Below are positions 5,552 to 12,910 of a stretch of 12,910 bases of DNA, in pieces. The translations under genes were made by a program, and so were the position numbers. The notes beneath the pieces were generated by a model that saw only the letters and a list, made by a program, of their open reading frames with translations, did not search any database and had not been told where the DNA came from. The stretch is from the NCBI GenBank assembly GCA_020720525.1, contig DYON01000050.1:1-12910 (forward strand), in the 5' to 3' direction. The stretch is from Acetofilamentum sp. (GTDB lineage: Bacteria; Bacteroidota; Bacteroidia; Bacteroidales; DTU049). Positions within the stretch are counted from its first letter, which is position 1. Each line of letters opens with the position of its first letter.

Positions 5552-6763
5552 TTAAATCATTTTCGAATACAAATTCTGGTATCGAGCAATGTTGTTGCTT
5601 AGCTCGTACATTTCGGACGAAGCACTTCGTAGATTTGTGCTTTCGAATGGAATTGCCGCTATCTTTTGGCAAATTGCCGAATAAGCTTCTGGGCTAAAAT
5701 TGCGAATAAGCAAACCAAAACCATCGTTTTCGACCGAGCCCAAATCGCCAACTCCGACGTTGCAAATAGCAGGTACTCCTACCGCCAGCGATTCGGCCAG
5801 CTTGATGGGCGACGAAGCTTTTTTGCTAAACGATGGCTTGATAAACATGATGCTGAAATCGGCCAAAGAAAGCATTTGAGGCATTTCGTTCCGAGCAACG
5901 CGTTCGAATACATGTACTTCGTTGGGGAATTGTTGCTCAATTGCTTTTACAGCTTCGCTCACCTCGTTTACACAAAGCACAAAACGCGATTGAGGAAAGT
6001 GATTGCGGAAAATCCCATAAAAATCGGACATTTCGCGCAACATATACCATGTTCCGGTCGATCCAGTATAAATAAGTGTCTTTCCGACAATTTTGGGCAA
6101 ATTGTATTTGGTTCGGGCTCGGTCGAGAACAGCATTTTCGGGCCTTGCAAAATGGTTGTAGTCGGCAGCACAGGGAATAACTTCGATTTTTGAAGAATCG
6201 ATGCCCCAATCGTTTGTGAGAACATCTTTTCCAGCAAAAGTGAGCGAAACAACCTGCTGGGCATCGACCAACATTTGCTTTTCTTTTCGCTTGAAGAATC
6301 GATAAATGACCTTGTATATAGGATTTCGAAGATTCCAAATCCCACCATCGATGCGCTCATCGGCCCAAAAACCACGCATATCGAACAAGAAAGGGATTTG
6401 TTTCTTTTTGAAAATATGGTGGGCTGCCAAACCCGAAATGTAGCTGCGGGCGTGAATAAAATCGACCTTGTTTTCGTTACAAATTTGTTTTGCAGCTTTT
6501 TTCATTTTGCGCAAATCGAACATGGTCGATAACACTGGTGGGCGCTTGGTGTAGCCAAAAGTCCACCACACAATGCCACTTTCGTCTAGTTCGGTTTGAA
6601 CTCGCTGGCGACCTTCGTCCAAACGATCGGGTTTTTCGAAGCTGATTACAAAAAATCGAGTACCATTTTTCGACAATCCTTTAATATAGGGCAGAATCTG
6701 CGATGCTCCCACTGGGTCGCATAGGCCATCGTAGCTCAGATATATCACGGTTCGATTGTCCAT
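5552..6763 (-). CDS. GT4-type glycosyltransferase
   Basis: The 403-residue protein has a two-domain GT-B layout. The N-terminal half contains YLSYDGLCDPVGASQILPYI (8-27), an HARSY segment (about 104-108) and FDMRGFWADERIDGG (127-141). The C-terminal half has IYTGSTG (231-237), ADFSIMF and SSPIKLAESLAVGVPAI (317-333), the nucleotide-sugar-binding E-x7-type region near Glu324. No signal peptide or membrane helix is visible. It likely transfers a sugar in cell-surface polysaccharide synthesis; donor and acceptor are unknown. I chose ATG 6763 instead of the longer open frame to 6856 because the 31 extra residues lie inside asnB and are Ser/Arg-rich and non-homologous. It starts 8 bp after the asnB stop, so it is probably translated from the same mRNA. 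Confidence 0.87.
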   Translation of the reverse strand: MDNRTVIYLSYDGLCDPVGASQILPYIKGLSKNGTRFFVISFEKPDRLDEGRQRVQTELDESGIVWWTFGYTKRPPVLSTMFDLRKMKKAAKQICNENKVDFIHARSYISGLAAHHIFKKKQIPFLFDMRGFWADERIDGGIWNLRNPIYKVIYRFFKRKEKQMLVDAQQVVSLTFAGKDVLTNDWGIDSSKIEVIPCAADYNHFARPENAVLDRARTKYNLPKIVGKTLIYTGSTGTWYMLREMSDFYGIFRNHFPQSRFVLCVNEVSEAVKAIEQQFPNEVHVFERVARNEMPQMLSLADFSIMFIKPSFSKKASSPIKLAESLAVGVPAICNVGVGDLGSVENDGFGLLIRNFSPEAYSAICQKIAAIPFESTNLRSASSEMYELSNNIARYQNLYSKMI

Positions 6764-6771
6764 TTTTGTAC

Positions 6772-8628
6772 TTAACTGTTTGGCAGAACTATTTCTGGAT
6801 GATTTTCGAGATAAAGACTCAGAACAACAAGTATCCAAATTCGATTGTAGTACCAACGATGACTTCCATTTCTGTATTTCGTCAAGATATCTCGAACTTC
6901 CACGAACGAAATTAATTGGAAAATGCGCAATTTTTCGTTATGCAAATAGCGTTCGGGCAGAAAGCCGAGTTCGTTTTTAAGCCAATTTTGCATTGGAATC
7001 GAAAAACCTTTTTTGGGTCGGTCGAAAAGCTCATGTGGAATATAGTCGCTCAGAATTTCTTTCAACAAATACTTGCTTTCGCCCGATTTTATTTTGTGTA
7101 TGAGTGGGAGCTGAAGTGCTTCCTCAATCAAACGATGGTCGAGCAGGGGCGGGCGCACTTCGAGACTTGTGAGCATCGATGCACGATCGACTTTCACAAG
7201 CAAATCGTCTTTTAAATAATGCGTGAGGTCGAAAAATGCTTGAGCATTGGCTGGCGACAAGTTGTTGAGAAATGAAATATCTTTCGGAAAAGGCTGCTCA
7301 GCTGTCAAATTCAACGATGCCAACTCCCACAAAGGAAAAAAATCTTGTTCAATCGAAAAGATATTAGAATAAAAACTCTTGGTAAGCGCAGGATTGAAAA
7401 ACTGCGCATGGCGGGTGTTTTTGAGTCGTATTCGCGCCAAAGGCTTTGCTATTCGCAGCAATGGGTTGCTGAGACGTTGCGCCCAACGATACGTGCCATA
7501 GCCTTGGAATAGTTCGTCGCCTCCATCGCCACCAAGCGCAACAGTGACGTGTTCGCGGGCAAATTTCGAGATCAAAAAAACTGGAAAAAACGAAGAATCG
7601 GCCAATGGCTCATCCATCTGCTGCAACAAAGGCTCAGCCAAATCGGTAAGTGCTTTTTCGTTGGCAGCCATCTCGAAATGTTCCGACTGTAAATGCGAGG
7701 CAATTTTGCGTGCATATTTGCTTTCGTCGTGGTCTTTGTTTGGCGACGATACGGTAAAAGTTTTAATCTTTCCGGAAGCTTTTGAAGCAGCCACAGAAGC
7801 CACCAAACTGCTGTCGATGCCTCCGCTCAAAAAAACACCCAAAGGTACATCGCTTATCAACGAATCGGAAACAGCCTCTTCGAGTAGCGATTTAAAGCTG
7901 ATTTTGGCATCATCGAAAGAGATATTCTTTTTGGTTTTCGCATAATTGGCTGCATCCCAATAGCATTCAGTTTTGAGCTCGTGGCCATCCCAGCTGGCAA
8001 AACAACCAGCCGGAAATTTATTGGCTTCGTTTAGCACAGTATGCGGTTCGGGGAAATACCCCAAGTGAAAATACAGTGGCAACGCTTTAACATTCATTGT
8101 TTTCGATGGCATTGCCTGCATTAAGCTTCGCAATTCGGAAGCGAAGCACAATGTATTGTTGTGAATCGAATAAAAAAGTGGCTTGATTCCAATTCGGTCG
8201 CGAAATAAAAACAGTTTTTCGTCGAGTCTATCGTAAATGCTATATGCAAACATGCCGTTGAGCATATTTACCGAGTTGGTTCCATACGCCGAAAAAAGTT
8301 CAAGAACTATTTCTGTATCGGACTGAGTTCGGAAGCCTCTACTACCATAGATCTCAGGAAAATCGTGTTGGAGTTTTTCTGATAGTTGTCGGTAATTGTA
8401 CACTTCGCCATTGAAAACAATAGCATAGCGTTCGTTTGCCGAAAACATAGGCTGAATAGCTGCATCCGAAACATCGATAATCGATAAGCGGCTATGCGCC
8501 AACGAAACTCTTTTTTCAGTCCAAACCGACTGAGCGTCGGGACCGCGATGGCTTAAAAGCGCATTCATTGCACCGATGCGCAAACGTATTTGTTCGTCGG
8601 ACGAAAATATGCCAGCTATACCACACAT
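6772..8628 (-). CDS. asnB: Asparagine synthase (glutamine-hydrolysing)
   Basis: The 618-residue protein starts MCGIAGIF, placing the Ntn-hydrolase nucleophile Cys2 directly after Met1. The glutaminase domain continues with HRGPD (27-31), LAHSRLSIID (43-52) and VFNGEVYNY (71-79). The synthetase domain has the pyrophosphate loop SGGIDSS (268-274) and LGGDGGDELF. It converts aspartate, glutamine and ATP to asparagine in the cytoplasm; relatives in polysaccharide clusters may amidate uronic acids instead. The glycosyltransferase 8 bp downstream keeps that second option open. The start codon is certain because Cys2 must become the N-terminus. A TACCTTTG promoter element ends 4 bp upstream of it, implying a leaderless transcript. 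Length is normal and no lesion was seen. Confidence 0.95.
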   Translation of the reverse strand: MCGIAGIFSSDEQIRLRIGAMNALLSHRGPDAQSVWTEKRVSLAHSRLSIIDVSDAAIQPMFSANERYAIVFNGEVYNYRQLSEKLQHDFPEIYGSRGFRTQSDTEIVLELFSAYGTNSVNMLNGMFAYSIYDRLDEKLFLFRDRIGIKPLFYSIHNNTLCFASELRSLMQAMPSKTMNVKALPLYFHLGYFPEPHTVLNEANKFPAGCFASWDGHELKTECYWDAANYAKTKKNISFDDAKISFKSLLEEAVSDSLISDVPLGVFLSGGIDSSLVASVAASKASGKIKTFTVSSPNKDHDESKYARKIASHLQSEHFEMAANEKALTDLAEPLLQQMDEPLADSSFFPVFLISKFAREHVTVALGGDGGDELFQGYGTYRWAQRLSNPLLRIAKPLARIRLKNTRHAQFFNPALTKSFYSNIFSIEQDFFPLWELASLNLTAEQPFPKDISFLNNLSPANAQAFFDLTHYLKDDLLVKVDRASMLTSLEVRPPLLDHRLIEEALQLPLIHKIKSGESKYLLKEILSDYIPHELFDRPKKGFSIPMQNWLKNELGFLPERYLHNEKLRIFQLISFVEVRDILTKYRNGSHRWYYNRIWILVVLSLYLENHPEIVLPNS

Positions 8629-8632
8629 TCTG

Positions 8633-8640
8633 CAAAGGTA
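8633..8640 (-). promoter_or_regulatory. -7 element TACCTTTG of asnB
   Basis: On the minus strand TACCTTTG is followed by CAGA and then the asnB ATG. It matches TAnnTTTG fully. With initiation normally a few bases past the G, the RNA would start at or beside the start codon. The same TACCTTTG word precedes mrp. Confidence 0.68.
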
Positions 8641-8682
8641 AAAGAATATGGTTAAAAAAAGCTGGACTTATTGTGTTTTTGC

Positions 8683-10281
8683 CTAGCCTTTTTTTGCTTT
8701 AACCATTTCTTCGGCAAGTTTCAATGCATTGTAAACATTCACAATGCCACCCGAAACCGAAAGTTCGCTAAATTTCACTTTGGTGCTTTCGCCTTCTTGA
8801 TTGGGAACAATTACTTTTTTGTTAAATGGCTGTACCGATTTCATAATCACTTCTTTCACTTCCATTGCCGTGAGTTCGGGATAATAGGATCGAATAATTG
8901 CTGCTACACCCGAAGTGATGGGGCAAGCCATGGATGTGCCGTCAACATAGCCGTATTTATTGTTTGGTTGACAGCTGTAAATTTGTTGTCCTGGAGCAAA
9001 CAAATCAACTGTTTTGCTGCCATAATTCGAAAAAGGAGCAGGAAGATTTTTATCGCCAGTGCTTGTGCTGGCACCAATTGTTAGCCATTTTTTTTCAATA
9101 ACCAAACCATTGGCATCGCGGTTGAGCGGATAATGATCGATAGAGTCGTTGTTTTCGGCTTCGTTTCCAGCAGCATGAATTATGAGGACATCGTACTGGC
9201 TGGCAATGCGCAACGCAGAATCGACAAAATGCTTTTGTGGCGAATACGATTTTCCGAAACTCATATTAATGATTGTTGCTCCATTGTTTACTGCGTACAA
9301 AATAGCGTTTGCAACGTCTTTGTCGCGTTCGTCGCCATCGGGTACAACACGAATAATCATCAATTGTGCATTCGACGTTACTCCGTCGGGACCCAAATTA
9401 TTGCCTCTTACTGCAGCAACATTTCCAGCTACCATGGTTCCATGACCGGCACTGGGACCTGTAACATCGTTGGAGCCATAATATGGATTGCTGTTATTAG
9501 TCCAATCGTCGCCAACAATATACCGCGGATCGAAATTGATATTGTAGCGATAAAGTACAATACCTTCGTAGTATTCTTTTATTCCTTCAACTTCGGCAAT
9601 TCCTAAACCTTCTTTTTTCCAGTGCAAAATATATTCGGCCAAAGGCACCATAACCGACGATTTCACATCTCTAAGCTGATCTTCGGTATATTCGTTTGTT
9701 TTGAAATAGATAGTTAATACACTGTCAGCATATTTCAGATTTTCATACAACGAATTTACATTTTTGAGAGCGTTTTTTGCTGATGTTAATTCAGCCTCAA
9801 CCTCGTCGCGACATTTTGCATAAAGCCGATATTCTTCGTTGTTGACATTCACCAGCGAGTCGGCAAATTCGTATTTGGGTTTAAGCATCCGATAGATGCG
9901 GGTTTGTTCCAAATTGTCCTGATTCACGCTCCTGCCATCGGGGTTTCCAATAAAACTCCAGCCATGAATATCGTCGATGTAGCCATTCTTGTCGTCGTCG
10001 ATTCCATTGTCGGGTATCTCATCTACGTTTACCCAAATCACATCCTTCAAATCTTCGTGTGTGATATCGGTGCCACCATCTATAATAGCTACAACTACTG
10101 GTTTGGGCGTTTTGCCTTTCAACAGTTCATTATATGCTTTGTCGGACGAAACCCCCATAGATTTGTCTGTTTTCCAATCCTCGTTGTACCAGCATTTGTT
10201 TTCGCTTTCAGAAGTGCTTTTCTGAGCAAAAATGGAAGTTGCAAAAAGCAAAATCAGTGTTGTAAAAAGAAGGCTTTTCAT
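8683..10281 (-). CDS. Secreted subtilisin-like serine peptidase (S8 family)
   Basis: The 532-residue product begins with a signal peptide, KSLLFTTLILLFATSIFAQ, with likely cleavage after about residue 19 or 20, so it is exported. The catalytic triad is complete: Asp68 in VAIIDGGTD, His280 in AGHGTMVAGNVAA, and Ser450 in DGTSMACPITSGVAA. The oxyanion Asn373 is in HAAGNE. The Asp-to-His distance is about 212 residues, far more than in classical subtilisins (about 32). The insertion includes an acidic NGIDDDKNGYIDDIHGW (92-108) and a Lys/Glu/Leu-rich, probably helical part at 145-245. The enzyme should degrade proteins in the periplasm or outside the cell. No type IX C-terminal domain is evident, since it ends in a helical ALKLAEEMVKAKKG. 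It has its own promoter. Confidence 0.93.
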   Translation of the reverse strand: MKSLLFTTLILLFATSIFAQKSTSESENKCWYNEDWKTDKSMGVSSDKAYNELLKGKTPKPVVVAIIDGGTDITHEDLKDVIWVNVDEIPDNGIDDDKNGYIDDIHGWSFIGNPDGRSVNQDNLEQTRIYRMLKPKYEFADSLVNVNNEEYRLYAKCRDEVEAELTSAKNALKNVNSLYENLKYADSVLTIYFKTNEYTEDQLRDVKSSVMVPLAEYILHWKKEGLGIAEVEGIKEYYEGIVLYRYNINFDPRYIVGDDWTNNSNPYYGSNDVTGPSAGHGTMVAGNVAAVRGNNLGPDGVTSNAQLMIIRVVPDGDERDKDVANAILYAVNNGATIINMSFGKSYSPQKHFVDSALRIASQYDVLIIHAAGNEAENNDSIDHYPLNRDANGLVIEKKWLTIGASTSTGDKNLPAPFSNYGSKTVDLFAPGQQIYSCQPNNKYGYVDGTSMACPITSGVAAIIRSYYPELTAMEVKEVIMKSVQPFNKKVIVPNQEGESTKVKFSELSVSGGIVNVYNALKLAEEMVKAKKG

Positions 10282-10303
10282 AAATGAGAATTAAAATTCG
10301 CAT

Positions 10304-10311
10304 CAAATGTA
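10304..10311 (-). promoter_or_regulatory. -7 element TACATTTG of the S8 peptidase gene
   Basis: TACATTTG on the minus strand is a full TAnnTTTG match, 22 bp upstream of the peptidase ATG. It lies in the 160-bp gap after the cupin gene, so the peptidase need not depend on the cupin transcript. The rest of that gap (10312-10441) shows nothing else recognisable. Confidence 0.55.
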
Positions 10312-10441
10312 GCAGTTTTTTCTCTGTTGCGCAGTTTTGCTTACACAGAATATACATATAGACTCGATGACACTATTTTACAAGCTTTCATGCCTACGAA
10401 TTATCAATCAGCCAACTTCTATTTTTAGTAAAATCATGGAA

Positions 10442-10774
10442 TTAATCTCTCCAAAATGCTGCCAACCAAACACAGGGTGGTTCAGTTGACGTGTACGATA
10501 CTTTATGCTTTCTGAATTTTTCAATTACAAGCATATCGCCAGTTTTCATTTCGGCTTTGGTGTTGTCGTCGAACTCAATTACTGCGTTACCTTGAAGAAG
10601 AATTACCATTTCGTTTTCGTCCTGATTGTACCAACCCAAAGCCGGCGATGTTTGTCCTGCTGTGAGAATTCGCTCTATACGAAAACCAGGTTGCTCATAA
10701 ATTGGCGTAAAAAGCTCTGTATCACGACTCCAACCCTCAATATCGAACAAGTTGATCAACTTTTGCTTCAGCAT
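10442..10774 (-). CDS. Small single-domain cupin protein
   Basis: The 110-residue protein is a one-domain beta-barrel cupin. RIERILTAGQTSPALGWYNQDENEMVILLQGNAVIEF (about 32-68) corresponds to cupin motif 1. KTGDMLVIEKFRKHKVSYTSTEPPCVWLAAFW (77-108) corresponds to motif 2, with the GD turn and His90 as a possible metal ligand. Motif 1 lacks the usual His pair and has an acidic DENE patch, as in many small conserved bacterial cupins of unknown activity. It is likely cytoplasmic, with no signal peptide. It is transcribed divergently from mrp and lies 160 bp upstream of the S8 peptidase on the same strand. The substrate cannot be inferred. Confidence 0.82.
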   Translation of the reverse strand: MLKQKLINLFDIEGWSRDTELFTPIYEQPGFRIERILTAGQTSPALGWYNQDENEMVILLQGNAVIEFDDNTKAEMKTGDMLVIEKFRKHKVSYTSTEPPCVWLAAFWRD

Positions 10775-10790
10775 AATTCAAGATTTTCAG

Positions 10791-10798
10791 CGAAGATA
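10791..10798 (-). promoter_or_regulatory. Possible -7 element TATCTTCG of the cupin gene
   Basis: TATCTTCG differs from TAnnTTTG at one base and lies 16 bp upstream of the cupin ATG on the minus strand, a plausible spacing. The mismatch makes this tentative. Confidence 0.33.
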
Positions 10799-10910
10799 CA
10801 GCATATTTTTTTAAAAAGCTCCACGCATTATCTATTCACTTTTAACACTATCACCTAACAATTATCATTTTTTTGCTTGTTTGCAGTGCCACCTATTGTC
10901 AATAATTTCC

Positions 10911-10918
10911 TACCTTTG
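10911..10918 (+). promoter_or_regulatory. -7 element TACCTTTG of the mrp-nifU operon
   Basis: TACCTTTG is a full match and lies 37 bp before the mrp ATG at 10956. Because it lies inside the longer open frame that begins at 10881, it supports the shorter start. A TTG at 10896-10898 is closer than the usual -33 spacing, so no -33 element is claimed. Confidence 0.65.
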
Positions 10919-10955
10919 CTGCGTTATTTTTACAGAATCTAAATCAACACGGAAA

Positions 10956-12041
10956 ATGAACAAAGAAGCTATTCTTAAAGCACTTGGAACTGTTGCCGAA
11001 CCCGACCTCAAAAAAGATTTGGTAACTCTCAATATGATTGAAAACATCGAGGTAAGCGAAAGCAAGGTGAGCTTTTCAATCGTTCTTACCACACCTGCAT
11101 GCCCCCTTAAAGATCACATGAAAAACGATTGTGCAAATGCAATTCATCAGGTTTATCCCAATGCAGAAGTGGAAGTAAATTTTACTTCGAGAGTTACTTC
11201 TACACATAATAAACCTGCTTTGAAAAACATCAAAAACATTGTTGCTGTAATTTCCGGCAAAGGTGGAGTGGGAAAATCAACTATTGCTGTAAATTTGGCA
11301 GTAGGTCTAGCAAAAAGTGGTGCCAAGGTTGGCTTAGTTGATGGCGATATTCACGGTCCCAGCATTCCAATGATGTTTGGAGTACAAAACGAAAAACCCG
11401 AAGTGATTGAACGCGATGGAAAACAATGGATTGTTCCTGTTGAGAAATTCGGTGTGAAAATGGTTTCGATAGGCTTTTTTGTAGATCCAGACAAAGCACT
11501 TATTTGGCGCGGAGCAATGATTACAAATGCATTTACTCAAATAATGAACGATACCGATTGGGGCGAACTCGATTATCTTGTTTTCGATACTCCTCCAGGA
11601 ACAGGCGATATTCATCTTACATTGGTTCAAAACTACAGTGTTACTGGAGTGGTAATTGTTTCCACACCTCAAGATGTTGCTTTGGCCGATGCACGAAAAG
11701 CTTTGAGTATGTTCACCGATCAGCAAATTAATGTTCCGGTACTTGGAATTGTAGAAAATATGAGCTATTTTTCGCCTACCGATATGCCCGATCGGAAGTA
11801 TTATATTTTTGGAAAAGAAGGCGCACGCAAACTGGCCGAACAGCATGGTATTCGCTTGCTAGCCGAAATTCCCATTCAAGAGGAAGTTTGTTCTAGCGGC
11901 GAAAACGGCTTGCCAGCCGCGTTCGACGAAAAACACCCACTTCAAAAAGCCTTTTATTTAATGGCTCAAAATACCGCTCAGTCCGTTTCTATCCGAAATG
12001 CTACTCAGGATGCCACAAAAATTGTTGAAATAAATCAGTAA
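10956..12041 (+). CDS. mrp: Mrp/ApbC/NBP35-type iron-sulfur cluster carrier ATPase
   Basis: The 361-residue protein has an N-terminal MIP18/DUF59 domain (about 3-85, with TTPACPLKDHM) joined to a deviant-Walker P-loop ATPase. The P-loop VISGKGGVGKST is at 98-109, the switch region VDGDIHGPSIP at 128-138, and FDTPPGTGD at 210-218. Family members bind Fe-S clusters and pass them to apoproteins in the cytoplasm. The C-terminal CxxC often found after ENMSYF is replaced here by SPTDMPDRKYYIFG; I recall the same replacement in other Bacteroidota Mrp proteins. I chose ATG 10956 because residue 1 fits the family N-terminus and the TACCTTTG promoter lies within the 75-bp upstream extension. A NifU-type gene follows after 12 bp, reinforcing the Fe-S role. 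Confidence 0.93.
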   Translation: MNKEAILKALGTVAEPDLKKDLVTLNMIENIEVSESKVSFSIVLTTPACPLKDHMKNDCANAIHQVYPNAEVEVNFTSRVTSTHNKPALKNIKNIVAVISGKGGVGKSTIAVNLAVGLAKSGAKVGLVDGDIHGPSIPMMFGVQNEKPEVIERDGKQWIVPVEKFGVKMVSIGFFVDPDKALIWRGAMITNAFTQIMNDTDWGELDYLVFDTPPGTGDIHLTLVQNYSVTGVVIVSTPQDVALADARKALSMFTDQQINVPVLGIVENMSYFSPTDMPDRKYYIFGKEGARKLAEQHGIRLLAEIPIQEEVCSSGENGLPAAFDEKHPLQKAFYLMAQNTAQSVSIRNATQDATKIVEINQ

Positions 12042-12053
12042 CATTGAATTGCT

Positions 12054-12290
12054 ATGAGTACAGAATTGGAAACCAAAGTGAAAAACATAATTGAACAAAT
12101 TCGCCCTTATCTTCAGGCCGATGGAGGCGATATTGCATTCGATAGACTTACCGACGACAAAGTGGTGTATGTTCGCTTGCAGGGTGCATGCCACAGTTGC
12201 CCAATGGCAATACAAACCTTAAAAAATGGTGTAGAAGCAAGCATGAGAAAAGTACTTCCCGAGATTGTTTCGGTTGAGCAAGCCGATTAG
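12054..12290 (+). CDS. NifU C-terminal-domain Fe-S scaffold protein
   Basis: The 78-residue protein is a stand-alone NifU C-terminal domain. IRPYLQADGGDIAF (16-29) is the family signature, and CHSCPMA carries Cys46 and Cys49 of the conserved CxxC that binds an Fe-S cluster, usually bridging two subunits. It would serve as a scaffold or carrier handing clusters to apoproteins, perhaps together with Mrp encoded 12 bp upstream. The length is that of a minimal NifU/Nfu module without the IscU-like domain. A short 6-bp inverted repeat spans its stop codon but has no T-run, so the operon's terminator is not evident. Confidence 0.92.
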   Translation: MSTELETKVKNIIEQIRPYLQADGGDIAFDRLTDDKVVYVRLQGACHSCPMAIQTLKNGVEASMRKVLPEIVSVEQAD

Positions 12291-12434
12291 TTTTGTAATC
12301 GCTTTGAACGATAAACGTCTAAGTAATTATAATTTGATATTGCAGCAGATTTTACTTCCAACGAAAAAATCCATCATTCGTCAATTTTGACAAATGTCAT
12401 TGCCAAATTGGGTAATTGTGGTTGAAAAAATGAT

Positions 12435-12442
12435 TATCTTTG
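12435..12442 (+). promoter_or_regulatory. -7 element TATCTTTG of the YidB-like gene
   Basis: TATCTTTG fully matches TAnnTTTG, 29 bp before the ATG at 12472. It shows that this gene is transcribed separately from mrp-nifU across the 181-bp gap, which otherwise holds nothing recognisable. Confidence 0.65.
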
Positions 12443-12471
12443 CTCTCCTTCAAAATTAAACAAGAAATATT

Positions 12472-12870
12472 ATGGATATCGGCGACATCACAAAATCGGT
12501 TTCGGGCAGCGGCATGAATATAGGTGATCTTTTAGGCTCAGCTCTTGGACTTCTTCAAGGTCAACAAGGTGGTTTGGATGGATTATTGGGCTTGTTTGCG
12601 TCGAAAGGCTTGGGCGATATTGTTGGTTCTTGGATTGGAACTGGAAGCAATTTGCCCGTTTCGCCAAGTCAGATTACCAGCGTCTTTGGCGAAGATACCA
12701 TTAAAAACATGGCAACCAAAAACGGCACCGACACCAACACTTTCACCTCAAAGTTGTCGGAATTGTTTCCCAATGTGATTGACAAACTCACCCCCAACGG
12801 TAAAGTTACAGGCTCTGAAACTTCGGGATTGAACATTGAAACTTTGGCGAGCTTGTTTGGGATAAAGTAG
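12472..12870 (+). CDS. YidB-like (DUF937) protein of unknown function
   Basis: The 132-residue protein is Gly/Leu-rich at its N-terminus (GDLLGSALGLLQGQQGGLDGLLGLF, spread over 18-42). The characteristic YidB/DUF937 block follows: SKGLGDIVGSWIGTGSNLPVS (44-64), then SQITSVFGEDTIKNMA and LSELFPNVIDKLTPNGKV. The family is widespread and small, and has no established biochemical role. No signal peptide or classical membrane helix is evident, although the N-terminal Gly-Leu repeats might form an amphipathic or self-assembling segment. The C-terminus, GLNIETLASLFGIK, is a short hydrophobic tail beyond the usual core. It has its own promoter element and no close downstream gene in the remaining 40 bp. 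Family assignment is fairly secure; function is unknown. Confidence 0.78.
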   Translation: MDIGDITKSVSGSGMNIGDLLGSALGLLQGQQGGLDGLLGLFASKGLGDIVGSWIGTGSNLPVSPSQITSVFGEDTIKNMATKNGTDTNTFTSKLSELFPNVIDKLTPNGKVTGSETSGLNIETLASLFGIK

Positions 12871-12910
12871 GCTTGGTTGAATTAATAGACTTACTTTTCT
12901 TTTGCCCGTC

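Noticed and set aside
6764..6856. Longer N-terminus for the glycosyltransferase (31 extra residues)
   Set aside because: The extension lies within the end of asnB and has no family similarity; ATG 6763 gives the normal GT4 start.
6772..10281. Numerous plus-strand open frames opposite asnB, the glycosyltransferase and the S8 peptidase
   Set aside because: They are antisense to intact, motif-complete enzymes and show Phe/Cys/Asn-rich translations typical of shadow frames.
10749..10762. Perfect 14-bp palindrome AAGTTGATCAACTT in the 5' part of the cupin gene
   Set aside because: About one palindrome of this length is expected by chance in a window of this size, and this one encodes ordinary residues (KLINL).
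10881..10955. Longer N-terminus for Mrp (25 extra residues)
   Set aside because: It contains the TACCTTTG promoter element and is not family-like; ATG 10956 begins the DUF59 domain correctly.
12284..12301. Inverted repeat CGATTA-GTTTTG-TAATCG across the NifU stop codon
   Set aside because: The stem is only 6 bp, AT-rich and not followed by a T-run, so it is not convincing as a terminator.

Overview
The window looks like a chromosomal segment of a member of the Bacteroidota, probably a Bacteroidales-like lineage, with moderate to low GC. The evidence is: several upstream regions carry the Bacteroidota -7 promoter element TAnnTTTG and almost no Shine-Dalgarno sequences are visible; one lipoprotein has a cysteine lipobox; the S8 peptidase, MnmD, YidB-like and Mrp proteins are of types familiar from that phylum.

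Layout, left to right. Positions 1-102 (minus) hold the first 34 codons of a PolB-type 3'-5' exonuclease that runs off the left edge. Divergent from it is a compact plus-strand group: a lipoprotein with a probable beta-propeller (157-1443), the tRNA-wobble methyltransferase mnmD (1440-2129, ATGA overlap) and a Nudix hydrolase (2139-2594). From 2595 to about 4376 the sequence changes character and reads as an accessory islet. It has a nonsense-mutated fragment of what I read as a restriction-modification protein, abutting within a base or two an N-terminal fragment of an SRAP (YedK/HMCES) protein on the other strand. Next comes an overlapping two-gene unit, DUF6922-like plus AbiEii-type nucleotidyltransferase, laid out like a toxin-antitoxin pair; its toxin-like partner has an Asp-to-Asn change in the catalytic DxD motif. 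Last is a minus-strand reading frame that seems to have lost its 5' end. This is the most interesting part of the window: a small, partly decayed defence-type locus with a visible recombination scar.

The housekeeping backbone resumes with a YqhD/BdhA-type NADPH-dependent alcohol dehydrogenase (4395-5537, plus). Convergent to it is a minus-strand block: asparagine synthase asnB (6772-8628) followed 8 bp later by a GT4-type glycosyltransferase (5552-6763), and upstream of these a secreted subtilisin-like S8 peptidase (8683-10281) and a cupin (10442-10774). The asnB promoter element lies only 4 bp from the start codon, and that start is fixed by the Cys2 nucleophile, so its mRNA is probably leaderless.

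The right end is plus-strand: the Fe-S carrier ATPase Mrp/ApbC (10956-12041) and a NifU-type scaffold (12054-12290), 12 bp apart and very likely co-transcribed for iron-sulfur cluster assembly, then a YidB/DUF937-like protein (12472-12870) with its own promoter. No rRNA, tRNA, CRISPR array, insertion sequence or origin was recognised. All family names come from reading motifs by eye; no database search was made.
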